Shown: positions 8,594 to 17,216, counted from the stretch's first letter. The stretch: DNA of 46,505 bases from Streptomyces musisoli (GCF_016741855.1 NZ_JAERRH010000030.1:1-46505), one strand, 5' to 3'. Made by a program: numbers and translations. Notes: generated from the letters alone by a model not told the origin.

Positions 8594-9100
8594 ATGTCCC
8601 GAGTTCAGCTCGCCCTGCGCGTCGCCGACCTGCAAGGCTCGATCGCCTTCTACTCCCAGCTCTTCGGCACCGAGCCCGCCAAGCGGCGCGAGGGCTACGC
8701 CAACTTCGCCGTCACCGAGCCCCCGCTCAAGCTCGTCCTCATCGAGGGCGAAGCCGGCGAGGAGACCCGCCTGGACCACCTCGGTGTCGAGGTCACCAGC
8801 ACCGAGGACGTCACCGCCGCCACGACCCGGCTGAAGGACGCGGGCCTGGCCACGTTCGAGGAGAACGACACCTCCTGCTGCTACGCCCTACAGGACAAGG
8901 CGTGGGTGACCGGCCCGGGCAAGGAGCCATGGGAGGTGTACGTGGTCAAGGCCGACGCCGACACCCTGGAAAAGGCCGGCACCGCCCCGGACGCCTGCTG
9001 CGGCACCACCGCCTGCTGCACTCCCGAGGAGCAGGCCCTCGACTCCTCCCAGACCCCGACCGAGGCCAAGGCGGCCGCCGGGTGCGCCTGCGTCAGCTGA
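8594..9100 (+). CDS. ArsI/CadI-family glyoxalase-fold metalloenzyme
   Basis: A 168-residue vicinal-oxygen-chelate protein of the ArsI/CadI family, in which ArsI cleaves the carbon-arsenic bond of trivalent organoarsenicals and CadI is a cadmium-induced relative. The start MSRVQLALRVADLQGSIAFY is typical, followed by ETRLDHLGVEV with the metal-ligand His, the vicinal Cys pair NDTSCCYALQDKAW near residue 95, and WVTGPGKEPWEVYVVK with the last Glu ligand. The C-terminal tail is rich in Cys (ACCGTTACC, GCACVS) as in many actinobacterial members. A GGGAGACC ribosome site precedes the ATG. It is divergent from arsR and presumably induced by the same metalloids. Substrate (organoarsenical or Cd) is not decidable here. 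Confidence 0.85.
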   Translation: MSRVQLALRVADLQGSIAFYSQLFGTEPAKRREGYANFAVTEPPLKLVLIEGEAGEETRLDHLGVEVTSTEDVTAATTRLKDAGLATFEENDTSCCYALQDKAWVTGPGKEPWEVYVVKADADTLEKAGTAPDACCGTTACCTPEEQALDSSQTPTEAKAAAGCACVS

Positions 9101-9104
9101 CCGG

Positions 9105-9518
9105 CTACCTGACGGGCGGCGCCTGCGCCAGCAGCACGCGCACGACCGCCTGGCGGTCGACGAGCTGCCGGCGCAGGTGACTGTTCTCTGTCGTGGCCAG
9201 GTGCAGGGCGCCCACCAGAGCCTCGACGGCCCTGAGCTGGGCGATCTCTTCGGCGTCGGCAGCCCGGAGCTCCTTAAGCTTGCGGACCTGCTGGCGCAGA
9301 CGTCGCTCGCTGTCCGGCGTGGTGCCCCGGGCCCGGACCTTATCGTAGAACTCCGCCTTCAGGTCGGTGTGCCGCTGGGTGAGAGCGTTGCGCGGGACGC
9401 TGGCCTCGAGGGCGAGGGCGACGATCGTCAGCGCTCCGTTGGAGTGCTGCGGTGTGCCATCCAGGATGCGGTCCATCACGGCACGGATCCGCTCGCGCTC
9501 GTCCGGGGCCGGGCTCAT
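9105..9518 (-). CDS. TnpC-like coiled-coil partner of a tyrosine recombinase
   Basis: A 137-residue protein beginning MSPAPDERERIRAVMDRILD, with a short helical segment ALTIVALALEASVPRNALTQ resembling a DNA-binding helix-turn-helix, then a Lys/Leu/Glu-rich coiled coil (RLRQQVRKLKELRAADAEEI) and a Leu-rich end. It lies immediately behind, and overlaps by 4 bases, the tail of an integrase, the same order as tnpB-tnpC elsewhere in this window. TnpC proteins of Tn554-type elements are accessory to the recombinases. It appears intact although its integrase has been truncated, so it is probably an orphan. Confidence 0.55.
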   Translation of the reverse strand: MSPAPDERERIRAVMDRILDGTPQHSNGALTIVALALEASVPRNALTQRHTDLKAEFYDKVRARGTTPDSERRLRQQVRKLKELRAADAEEIAQLRAVEALVGALHLATTENSHLRRQLVDRQAVVRVLLAQAPPVR

Positions 9519-9740
9519 GACGTCGGCTCCTGAAGGTGGATGCGGTCGTGTTCGTGCCGGTCGGCCAACGCCAGAAGGTGTGCGGAGCGGCGGGCGAGCC
9601 GGTCGGCGAGCGGATCGGGCAGGGCCTCGGAGGCGGCCCGCTTTCCCAGTTCTTGCGCGTGCTGGCGGAGTTGGTCGGCGTGACTGTCGGTGCGGGCGAT
9701 GTTCGCGCAGGACGGCTGGCAGCGCTGCACCGGCGTTCCC
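9515..9740 (-). pseudogene. C-terminal tail of a tyrosine recombinase/integrase
   Basis: The frame reads VQRCQPSCANIARTDSHADQ, then a charged helix and ALADRHEHDRIHLQEPTS up to the start of the TnpC-like gene. The CANIxRTDS box with the following helix is shared with the larger integrase fragment at 44752-45645 (CHPACANISRTDSQITALRA), which identifies it. The catalytic domain is missing; the break is near 9740. Confidence 0.6.
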
Positions 9741-9825
9741 CGTGAGCAGGCGGTAGGAGCCGATAATGGGACCGCCACGGCCGCACAGGCCACGCCGGAC
9801 AACGAACCGAAGGACCAGAGAACCC

Positions 9826-10200
9826 ATGGTTTTGACGCAAGGCCAACGCGTGAAGCTGACGCAGGACATCGCTCTCGCCGACGCCGTCGCAGGCCCCTCA
9901 GGGGCCGTCATCGGATTCCTGTCCCTGCCGGCCGGCACCACGGGCACCGTGGAACGCATCGACGACCAGACGCCCGAAAGCCACGAGGTCCGCGAGTACG
10001 AACGGCTGACCTCACTCCTCCACGACTACGGCCACACCATGCCCGAAGCCAGCAAAAGCCGGCTCGAGGAAGAGATCGCCACCCTGGAACCACACTGGAC
10101 CGCCCACCAGCAGCGCGGAACACCCGCAACCGTCCGCGTCCGACTCGACAACGGATTCGTCCTCGACGGCACCGACCAGACCTACCTCACCCCCCTCTGA
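9826..10200 (+). CDS. Small hypothetical protein
   Basis: A 124-residue soluble protein starting MVLTQGQRVKLTQDIALADA at the ATG 9826. It has a beta-rich first part (FLSLPAGTTGTVERIDD), a central helix (EYERLTSLLHDYGHTMPEAS) and a beta-rich end (VRVRLDNGFVLDGTDQTYLT). The layout, an SH3-like barrel interrupted by a helical insert, suggests a small binding protein, but I do not recognise the family. The codon pattern is good and the frame intact, in contrast to the decayed genes that follow. Confidence 0.65.
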   Translation: MVLTQGQRVKLTQDIALADAVAGPSGAVIGFLSLPAGTTGTVERIDDQTPESHEVREYERLTSLLHDYGHTMPEASKSRLEEEIATLEPHWTAHQQRGTPATVRVRLDNGFVLDGTDQTYLTPL

Positions 10201-10329
10201 CCACCCCCACACCCGACCAACAGCGACCCCACGATCCAGCCCGCACAACGCACAACACACGCCCTGACTCGAGCCAGAAGCCGAAGGCAGGATTGCCCGG
10301 ACGCCCCTCCCTGTGGGTGACGTCCACGA

Positions 10330-10855
10330 TGCTCGAGCACGGCCAGGCCCGCTATGTCGTGCGGGGCCGGCGCATCCACGGCACCATGGTCGTCGTCCCC
10401 CGAGACGCCGTACGGCGGCGGCCCGCTCAAACCGCGCACCGTGCGCAGCCACTTCGGCGACGGCACCGACCAGGTCAAGACCTTCAGCCCGCGCCCCGAC
10501 GAACTCGTCGTCAACGGCGTACGCATCCACGGCGCCACCGAGTCGATCAACCCCGCGACCGTACGACGGTCCCACTACTTTCTCGCCTCCCGCTCAGTCG
10601 TCCTGCGCAACGGCTACGAGACCCGGCGCATCCCCGACGGTGCCCGGACCGTGACCGAGGCCCTGGTCGTGGCCGTTGCCCGGCACTGGCGGCAGCGCCC
10701 GGACCGCGAGAGCACCTCATCACGCCGCCGTCCGGCACCGCTCCGCTGACCACGCCGCACACGAGCGCCGCCAAGACCATGCCTGGCAGGCGAGCTGGCC
10801 GAGGTTCAGGCCGAGCGGGCGGATGTGAGGCAGCGCAGCCGCCCGCTGGCGGGCC
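10330..10855 (+). pseudogene. Decayed gene(s) of an unrecognised 'VNGVRIHG' family, first block
   Basis: Coding-like segments sit in successive frames. One contains QARYVVRGRRIHGTMVVVP (about 10345-10400). The next runs from PRTVRSHFGDGTDQVKTFSP through DELVVNGVRIHGATESINPA to VTEALVVAVARHWRQRPDRE (10430-10715). A last stretch with QAGELAEVQAERADVRQ (about 10785-10830) is in yet another frame. The same xVxGxRIHG motif occurs twice here and once in the next block, so these look like partial copies of one gene family broken by deletions and frameshifts. Function unknown. Confidence 0.4.
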
Positions 10856-10879
10856 TCGTCCGACGTCGCCAGCCTGCCG

Positions 10880-11404
10880 TTCAGACCCCGCGCACAGAGC
10901 CCGTCCGCCTCCCTCTCGCCGAGCGCGACGGGAAGGACCTGGGCACCCTGACCGTGCAGGAGCTGGAGGTCAACGTGCTCCCCGGCCGGCTCGTGTCGAG
11001 GTCGCCGGCCCGCGCGTGGGCGGCGGCCTGGTCACCCTCGGACCGGGCATATACGGCTCCTCCCCGCTGCCCGGCGGCCTCTACGCCGGCTGGTGCCCCC
11101 TACCGACAAGGCCTGGTTCACCAAGGACCGCGAGGACATGCCGCTCATCAACGGCGTGAGAGTGCACGGAGGCTGGAGCCACAGCAACACGACCGTCACG
11201 GCTACCACCCCCGAGACCGCACCCGCCCAGGTTCCGGCCGGCCCCGGCCGGTTCGCCTCGGCATCGCCACGGAGTTGCACCCGCGCCTCGGCCGTACTGC
11301 GCGCGCTCGCCGTCCACTACCTGGCCCGACCGAACCTGGAAGCGCTGCGTGTCGCCGCCGGCAAGCAGAACGCCGAACGGGCCCGCCCCATCGTTTCCGA
11401 GTAA
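10880..11404 (+). pseudogene. Decayed gene of the same family, second block
   Basis: Segments that belong together lie in three frames: EPVRLPLAERDGKDLGTLTV with QELEVNVLPGRLV (10897-10995), then VEVAGPRVGGGLVTLGPGIY (about 10996-11090), then DKAWFTKDREDMPLINGVRV with HGGWSHSNTTVT (11093-11220), ending ALAVHYLARPNLEALRVAAG at about 11360 and a TAA at 11402. The INGVRVHGG box and the following ...VARHW/VHYLARP helix match the first block. The reading frame must have been damaged at least twice. The family is not recognised. Confidence 0.4.
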
Positions 11405-11604
11405 CTGGCCCGGCTGCGCAAGCGAGAGGCGCCCTCGCCCGCCGACTGTGTCACCACGGTCCCGAGAACCCCACTTCACGGCAATCGCCTCGCCTTTCGA
11501 CGCGCCTGCGGACGCCTCCAGGGCCGCGACCGACGACGTCGGCGTTATCACTGGCCACCGGGCGGACCATGATCGTTCGCATCGATAACCGATTTACCGA
11601 TGTA

Positions 11605-11636
11605 CCTAGGCCGAACCCGTAAACAGTGGGCCTAGG
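11605..11636. other. CCTAGGCC/GGCCTAGG inverted repeat
   Basis: CCTAGGCC at 11605-11612 and GGCCTAGG at 11629-11636 form a perfect 8-base inverted repeat around a 16-base spacer. It lies in an otherwise empty, more A/T-rich gap (11405-11635) that also contains repeated ACCGAT words. It could be a hairpin or a protein-binding site; nothing decides which. Confidence 0.4.
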
Positions 11637-12115
11637 ATCCGGGAGTCGCGTACAAGTTCCCCCGACCCGGCGTCGAGGAATCCTGGAACCCGCGCGCCTT
11701 CGGCTGCGGAAAGGCCAAGCAGGACCGCCGCGTGACCGCCGGCGCGATGTACGTCGGCACCTTCCACGGCTCCTGCCGGGAGACGGCCAAAGCCCTGCTC
11801 CAGGACGGCGGCCGCCAGTACATCCTCTCCGCCGCCCACGGGCTCCTCGACCTGTCCACGCAGATCGACCCGTATGACATCACCGTGGGAGACCCCGGCA
11901 GCGTCAGCGCAGACTTCGTGCAGGCGCAGGTCCGGGAACGCGGCATCGAGTCGGCGGAGGTGACAGTGCTGGCCGGCAGCAAGTACGTGGTCCTCGCCCG
12001 GCACTCCTGGCCGGACCTTCAAGCGCCGCTCGCCGGGGCCGGCGGGATCGGGAGATGAAACAACGCCTCTCCCAGATCCGTCTCGCCGCGCGGGCCGAAG
12101 CCGGGCAGGATCGGT
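11636..12115 (+). pseudogene. DUF6884-type protein, broken at both ends
   Basis: The central frame reads FGCGKAKQDRRVTAGAMYVG, then SCRETAKALL, then YILSAAHGLLDLSTQIDPYD and VTVLAGSKYVVLARHSWPDL. The CGKAK start and SAAHGLLxL..xxPYD box are the signature of DUF6884, a family found on phages, plasmids and mobile regions. No start codon precedes the essential CGKAK part, because the frame is closed by a TAG at 11633. The only in-frame GTG (11732) would drop that motif. At the end the frame stops at 12058, while the natural continuation MKQRLSQIRLAARAEAGQDR lies in another frame up to 12115. I take it as a pseudogene lying directly before the Mom-like gene. Confidence 0.6.
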
Positions 12116-12477
12116 GAGCGCGCCGCTCGGGCCCGCTCCGGCGCAGTGGGAGGCCATGGCTGCCGGCAGCGCCGAGGGCTGGGCTCAGCGGTGGAGCCGC
12201 GGTGTGCCGACGTGGGTTCATACGTCGCAGGGCGGCTTCGACCGGCGTCGCTACGAGGTGGTCGAGCTGGCGGAGGCGCCCGCCCGGGAGTACATCCAGG
12301 CGAACCACTACCTGTCGGGGTGGCCGCCGGCAGTCCACCGGTTCGGGCTGGTGGACCTCGAGTCCGCAGGGGGCGACGACGGCCAGGTGGTCGACGGCCA
12401 ACTGCTGGTGGTGTCGTCGTCCTGGGCGTCCCGATGAGCCGCCGCGCTTTGACCAGGGTTTTCCCGTCGCTGGAGCC
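12114..12477 (+). pseudogene. Mom-like GNAT-fold protein, N-terminal half (split by the transposon)
   Basis: From the GTG at 12114 the frame gives a leader, then FDRRRYEVVELAEAPAREYI and QANHYLSGWPPAVHRFGLVD. This is the opening of the actinobacterial GNAT-fold family often labelled Mom-like, after the phage Mu DNA-modification protein Mom. After DGQLL the frame shifts by one base: the true continuation VVVLGVPMSRRALTRVFPSL lies in the next frame, while the first frame stops at 12435. The coding sequence then ends at GGAGCC (12472-12477) where the transposon begins, and resumes at 30595. It is therefore doubly broken. The label Mom-like rests on remembered family appearance, not on a search. 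Confidence 0.6.
12472..12477. repeat. 6-base direct repeat, left flank of transposon
   Basis: GGAGCC, repeated at 30595-30600. It is either a target duplication or the crossover core of the tyrosine recombinases. Confidence 0.75.
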
Positions 12478-12490
12478 TTCTGCGAACCGT
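12478..12490 (+). repeat. Left terminal inverted repeat of transposon
   Basis: TTCTGCGAACCGT pairs with the right end at 30582-30594 with two mismatches. Confidence 0.75.
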
Positions 12491-12591
12491 GCTTGAGCAT
12501 CGACTGACTTGTACCGTTCGCGGGCAGGCGGTCCAGTGAGGCGAGTCGTCCATGCGCTCTTTGATGCACTCGCGCACAGTCCCGACATCGG

Positions 12592-13782
12592 TTGTTTCGC
12601 TGTGTGATCGAGCTCTACATTCCGCTTGTGTTCACTGTGGACAGGCCAACTGCCGAGATCCTGCGGGTCGAGGTAACTGACACGCTGGCCTACTGGACGG
12701 TTCTTGCCGGGCCCACCTTGACGGTCGTCGAGGACGTGGACGACTTCCTCTGCCACCTGCGCTTCGGCCGGGCCAGCGCGGAATCGACCACGAAGACGTA
12801 CGCCGGTCACCTCAAGCGCTTCCATGCCTGGTGCGGCGAGCACGACCTGTCGCGGGAACACGCGGCCGCCGAACTCTCGCACTATCTGATGAAGCTGAGG
12901 ACCACGCCCCGGCTGACGAGCGGCCGCGGCCAAGGGCAGCTCCCGCAGGACTCCACGCTCGCCCCCGCCCTGGTGGCAATCCACGGCTTCTACCTCCACC
13001 TGGCCGACCTCCGCCGGATCAGCGCGAAGGCGGTCGACGCCCTGTTCGTCACCGCTCCGCACCCGGCGACAGGAAAACTTGTCCTGGAGCCACGCATCCG
13101 CGTCGATCCACGGCCAAGCAACGCTTCCGGCCGGGCACCGGCGGCCAGCCATGAGGAGTTCGCCGCGCTCCTGCGCACTGCGAAGACCGCCCGCGACCGC
13201 TGCATGGTCGCCCTGCTCGGCACGTGCGCACTGCGCGTCGGCCAGGTCGTCGGCCTGCTCCACGAGGACATTCACCTCGTCCCGGCCGGCAGTACCGTAC
13301 CGGGCTGTCCCTACAGCCTGGGCCCCCACCTGCACCTGCAGAAGCGTGACGGTCACCCGCGCGGGGCGGCGAACAAGAACCGCGGCACCGTGGTCGTTCC
13401 CGTGCCCGGCCCCGTGGTGATGCTCTGCGCCGACTGGATGCGCGAGTGCCTCAGAATCCCCGGGGCGGGCAAGGCTATTTGGGCCTCCGTGTCGTTCCCG
13501 GGTCCCACGGGAGAGCCGGGCGGGCAGGTCCTCGGCACGCGGCGGGTTCAGGACCTTGTGTCGGATCTCGCCGGGGACGCCGGCATCCGGCACATCCATC
13601 CGCACATGCTGCGGCATACCTTCGGCGAGACCGCAGCCGACCTCGACGTCGCGTGCGACGTCCTTCAGCGCCTGCTCGGCCACCGTGACGTGGCCAGCCA
13701 GAACGTGTACCGAAACCCTTCCGACGCCCGGGTCGCTCACGCCGCCCAGGCCGTGAACGACAAGATCTTCGGACCAGCATGA
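12592..13782 (+). CDS. tnpA: Tyrosine recombinase, TnpA type
   Basis: A DNA strand-exchange enzyme acting at the ends of the surrounding transposon. The 396-residue protein has an N-terminal SAM-like DNA-binding domain (residues about 45-170; DDFLCHLRFGRASAESTTKT, then HLKRFHAWCGEHDL) and a C-terminal catalytic domain. Visible catalytic residues are Arg in GTCALRVGQVVGL near 213, the HxxR box in HMLRHTFGE near 338, LLGHRDV near 360, and the nucleophile Tyr in QNVYRNPSDAR near 372. All key residues appear present. The frame starts at 12592; a GTG at about 12628 is an alternative. Its stop overlaps the tnpB ATG by 4 bases. It lies just inside the left end, transcribed inward. Confidence 0.85.
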   Translation: MFRCVIELYIPLVFTVDRPTAEILRVEVTDTLAYWTVLAGPTLTVVEDVDDFLCHLRFGRASAESTTKTYAGHLKRFHAWCGEHDLSREHAAAELSHYLMKLRTTPRLTSGRGQGQLPQDSTLAPALVAIHGFYLHLADLRRISAKAVDALFVTAPHPATGKLVLEPRIRVDPRPSNASGRAPAASHEEFAALLRTAKTARDRCMVALLGTCALRVGQVVGLLHEDIHLVPAGSTVPGCPYSLGPHLHLQKRDGHPRGAANKNRGTVVVPVPGPVVMLCADWMRECLRIPGAGKAIWASVSFPGPTGEPGGQVLGTRRVQDLVSDLAGDAGIRHIHPHMLRHTFGETAADLDVACDVLQRLLGHRDVASQNVYRNPSDARVAHAAQAVNDKIFGPA

Positions 13783-16373
13783 CGACTTCTGCACCTCTGC
13801 CCGCTCCAGCCCCCGCGACCGAGTGGGAACCGGACTGGGACTACCTGGCCCGGCACGGCCTCGACCGCTCCCCGCTCCAGCTGTGCTTCCCCCTGGGCGC
13901 CGACTGGCACTTGCTGCGCCGCTGCCGGCACACCGGGTGCGACCGGCCGGCCACGAGCTGGCCGTGGCTGTGCCACCGCTGCGCGTCCGACTGGCGGGAG
14001 GCCGGCGCCCCCGGCGACATCGACAGCTGGTGCGCAAGCACGCCCGTCCCGTTCGCCCGCCGTACCTACGCCGAGCATCGGTGCCGGGTGGGTTGCGACC
14101 GCGCCGCGGAGGCCAGCGGCCTGTGCAAGAGCTGTGCTTCCGAGCGCCGGGTGCTCGGGCTGACCGTCGAGGCGTACCTCGCCCGGGGCCGCGCCCCTCG
14201 TCCGGGCTTCGGGAAGTGCCTGGTCCGCGTGTGCCCGCGCATGGCCGTAGTGCGGCGGAGCCGGCTGTGCCTGCCGCACCAGCGGCAGTGGTCCAACGCG
14301 GGGACGCCCGACCGCGAGGCGTGGGCGCTGACGGCAGCCGCCATCTACACGTCCGTCGACGTGGTCCCGCTCACTGATCTTGCGCCGCTGGTCGTGGTGC
14401 AGGTGCTGCGTGGGTACGAGGCCCAGCTCCGCCAAGGCGGCCGGATCAGCCCCGCACAGGTCAAGTCGGCGGTGCGCTGGCTGTGCGACCACACCGTCGA
14501 CGACCTGGCCGCCGCGGAACTGCCGCCCAAGGGCGCGACGACGACGTACCTACGGCTGTGGCAGCAAACCCTGCCGCTCCTGGATGCCGACCCGGCCACG
14601 GAGCACACGCGGACCCTGGTCAGGCTGCCTATCCTCAACCCCCGCTACAAGGGCGGGAGTGTGGATCTGCGGGACGTCCACGCGCCCTGGGTCACACACC
14701 TCGCCCAGCAGTACCTGCTACGCCTCGCCGCCGCCGGCGCCTCGTCGGCACGGTTGATGCTCGTCGGCTACGCCGCCCGGTGGTTCGCGATGTTCCTTCG
14801 CACCCTGCCCGGCGAGGGCCGAAGGCCGGGGGACGTCGGCCGGGATGGCATGCTCGCCTACCTGCGCTGGTTGACGCACCGTGCCCCTGACACCAGCGAC
14901 TACCTGCTCCTCAACGATGACGATCCGGTACGGCAGATCGTCGCCGAGCGCCTCCTGCCGTCGCGCCGAGCCACCGGGCCTTTGCTGGTCACCCCGGTGC
15001 GCCACTACGAGCTGGTGAAGATGCTGCGTGAGGTCCTCGAGCATGGCAGGGCATGGCTCGCGGACAACCATGCTGCGGACGTCCATCTGCTGGAGATGGA
15101 CGTGCCGCCGTACCCGGAACGGGACGACACGGCCAGCGAGCTGGAGGGCCGCTCCCAGGACGCCCTGCCCGAACAGGTCTTCCTCCAGCTCATGGACGAA
15201 CGTAATCTCGCGCTGCTGCCGGCCGGTACCCGCCGCAACTGCGTCGAGCCGGCCATGCGCGTGGGCCGGCGGCCCTGGGAGCTCCGCCACCTGGAATTCC
15301 ACTGCCTCCAGTGGCACGACATCGACGTGGAGGATCCGGACGGGACCGTGCGCCGCCGGTCCTACCCCTTCCTCGCCTACTGGATGCAGAAATTCCGACG
15401 ACGGCACAAACTCCCGCTCCATCCCAGCGATGCTGAGGTCATCACCCGCCAGCAGGACCACCTGCGGCACGAAGCCCCGCACCTGTTCCACGAAGACGGT
15501 CGGCCCCGCTCCACCCGGATGCTGCTGTTCCCCACCCCTCGCCGCTCCCGTGCCAACGCACTCGGCGAGCGACCGTACGACAGCGGCACAATCGGCTACT
15601 GGCTTCAGACCTGGCTCGACCAGTTCGCCGTAACCGACGAACACGGGAAGCCCTTCGACCCGGCACGGGTGTTCCCCTACGCCTTCCGGCACACCTACGC
15701 CCAACTCCGCGCCGACGCCGGCGTCCCGCTCGACATCCTGCAAGTCCTCATGGCCCACCAGGACCCCTCCACCACACAGGTCTACTACCGGCCCTCGCAC
15801 CCCCGGCGAGTGGAAGCGGTACGCGCCATCGCCGCCAAGTACCAGTTCGACCTCACCGGCGGCCGGATCCGCGCCCGCACCCCCGACGATGACCTTGCCG
15901 ACCGGATCCGCGCAGGCGTCGGCTCGGTGCCCGTCCCCGCGGGACGCTGCCACGAAATGAACAACGTCCGCGCCGACGGACACGGCTGCCCGGTATACAA
16001 CCGCTGCTTCTCCTGCACCTTCTACACCACCGACTTCACCCACCTGCCCGAACTGCGCCAACTACGCGCCGGGAAGGCGGAGCAGCTCGCCGCGCTGGAG
16101 AGCGCCTACGGCAGCGTGCTCACCGCGGGGCCGTTGAGCGCGGCGAACCTGGAGCTGCTGCGCCAGGAGATCCAGCAGATCGACGAACTCGTCGGCAAAT
16201 GCGAAGCCGACATCGGCTCCCTCACCCCCGAGGAACGGACCACGGTGGAGTCCTGGCTCCACACCCGGGACCGGTTCCTCACCGTCATCCCCGTAGCGGC
16301 GGTTCTGGCCGGACGGCAGAGCCTGGACCAGCCGACCGTCGACCCGATCCTCACCAAGAGGACGACCGGATGA
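13779..16373 (+). CDS. tnpB: Large tyrosine recombinase, TnpB type, with Cys-rich N-terminus
   Basis: The second recombinase of the element, 864 residues, about the size of large TnpB-type integrases. Residues about 40-170 contain three Cys clusters (CRHTGCDRP...CHRC, CRVGCDRAAEASGLCKSC, CLVRVCP...CLPHQ), probably zinc-binding. The catalytic domain occupies about 450-680: Arg in the RPWELRHLEFHCL region, HxxR in YAFRHTYAQLRADAG near 635, and Tyr in TTQVYYRPSHPRR near 668. A further Cys set follows (CPVYNRCFSCTFYTTDF) with a helical tail. Its ATG overlaps the tnpA stop, and its stop overlaps the tnpC ATG, so the three are translated as a unit. Confidence 0.85.
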   Translation: MTTSAPLPAPAPATEWEPDWDYLARHGLDRSPLQLCFPLGADWHLLRRCRHTGCDRPATSWPWLCHRCASDWREAGAPGDIDSWCASTPVPFARRTYAEHRCRVGCDRAAEASGLCKSCASERRVLGLTVEAYLARGRAPRPGFGKCLVRVCPRMAVVRRSRLCLPHQRQWSNAGTPDREAWALTAAAIYTSVDVVPLTDLAPLVVVQVLRGYEAQLRQGGRISPAQVKSAVRWLCDHTVDDLAAAELPPKGATTTYLRLWQQTLPLLDADPATEHTRTLVRLPILNPRYKGGSVDLRDVHAPWVTHLAQQYLLRLAAAGASSARLMLVGYAARWFAMFLRTLPGEGRRPGDVGRDGMLAYLRWLTHRAPDTSDYLLLNDDDPVRQIVAERLLPSRRATGPLLVTPVRHYELVKMLREVLEHGRAWLADNHAADVHLLEMDVPPYPERDDTASELEGRSQDALPEQVFLQLMDERNLALLPAGTRRNCVEPAMRVGRRPWELRHLEFHCLQWHDIDVEDPDGTVRRRSYPFLAYWMQKFRRRHKLPLHPSDAEVITRQQDHLRHEAPHLFHEDGRPRSTRMLLFPTPRRSRANALGERPYDSGTIGYWLQTWLDQFAVTDEHGKPFDPARVFPYAFRHTYAQLRADAGVPLDILQVLMAHQDPSTTQVYYRPSHPRRVEAVRAIAAKYQFDLTGGRIRARTPDDDLADRIRAGVGSVPVPAGRCHEMNNVRADGHGCPVYNRCFSCTFYTTDFTHLPELRQLRAGKAEQLAALESAYGSVLTAGPLSAANLELLRQEIQQIDELVGKCEADIGSLTPEERTTVESWLHTRDRFLTVIPVAAVLAGRQSLDQPTVDPILTKRTTG

Positions 16374-17062
16374 CGCGCCCGGCCGCCCCGCGCAAGCAGC
16401 CCGGCCAGGCAACGATCCCTACCAGTCGGGCTGAGGTCCTCGATGCCGGCAGGGCGGCTGCCGTTCAGCGGCGCCGTGCCGACAGCGAACAGTGCCAGCA
16501 GCGGGTCCTCACCGTCCTGGCCGCGATGCGCAAGAGCCGCCAGGCCCTCTCCGACGCGGAGATCACCCGGCGGGCCGCCGTCAACCCGCAGTACCTTCAA
16601 CGCCACCGCGATCTCAAAGCGGAAGCCGAGACCGTCCGCGCCCAGCTCGCCCGAGACGCGCCGCGGGCGGCGGCAGCAGCGACCGCCCACAAAGAGGCGG
16701 TCCTCGAAGTCGAAAACCGCATGCTCCTGGAACAAAACGCCGCCCTGCAACGGACCCTTCACGAGGTGCAGAACGAGCTGCGCACGCTACGCGCTCACGA
16801 ACTGGGCGCCCGTCTCCGCGACGGCCTGAACGCCCTCTCACTGCGCGACACGGAGATGGAGGAACTGCGCGAGCAACGAGACGCAGCACTCGCAGCCAGC
16901 CGCCAGGCAGAGACCGCCATGCAGGCACTCCGCAACGTCAACCAGCGGCTGATGATCGAGAACAGCCGACTGATCGCCGCAGACGCTCCGGAACCAACCC
17001 GGACAGCCCCAGCTGCCGAAAGCCGCCCGGCCCTTGAGAAGCCGCCGCCGACCGACCTCTGA
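16370..17062 (+). CDS. tnpC: TnpC-type coiled-coil accessory protein
   Basis: The third gene of the recombinase operon, 230 residues. It begins MTRPAAPRKQPGQATIPTSR and has a helix-turn-helix-like stretch ALSDAEITRRAAVNPQYLQR near 65-85. A long coiled coil then covers roughly 85-205 (LEVENRMLLEQNAALQRTLH, LRDTEMEELREQRDAALAAS), before a Pro-rich tail. In Tn554-type elements TnpC affects frequency and orientation of transposition but is not itself a recombinase; the same role is inferred here. I start it at the ATG overlapping the tnpB stop; the frame is open further upstream within tnpB. A shorter relative lies at 9105-9518. Confidence 0.8.
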   Translation: MTRPAAPRKQPGQATIPTSRAEVLDAGRAAAVQRRRADSEQCQQRVLTVLAAMRKSRQALSDAEITRRAAVNPQYLQRHRDLKAEAETVRAQLARDAPRAAAAATAHKEAVLEVENRMLLEQNAALQRTLHEVQNELRTLRAHELGARLRDGLNALSLRDTEMEELREQRDAALAASRQAETAMQALRNVNQRLMIENSRLIAADAPEPTRTAPAAESRPALEKPPPTDL

Positions 17063-17216
17063 CCGACACTCCAGGCCGAGAACGAGGGCATGGCTGAGTG
17101 TTTCGGACCGAGAAGCGTGGACTGCCTCCCGCCCGCAGAGCCGGGCAGCCGGCGGTCCGGATCGACGCCTGGGGCCCTCCTCGGCGGCGTCACCGTACGC
17201 CGCGCGTAGTCACGGG

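Noticed and set aside
12019..14037. 672-residue minus-strand ORF opposite the first recombinase
   Set aside because: Arg/Gly-rich composition with no domain, antisense to tnpA, whose motifs are clear; a high-GC shadow frame.
14718..16061. 447-residue minus-strand ORF
   Set aside because: Lies entirely opposite tnpB and lacks any motif.
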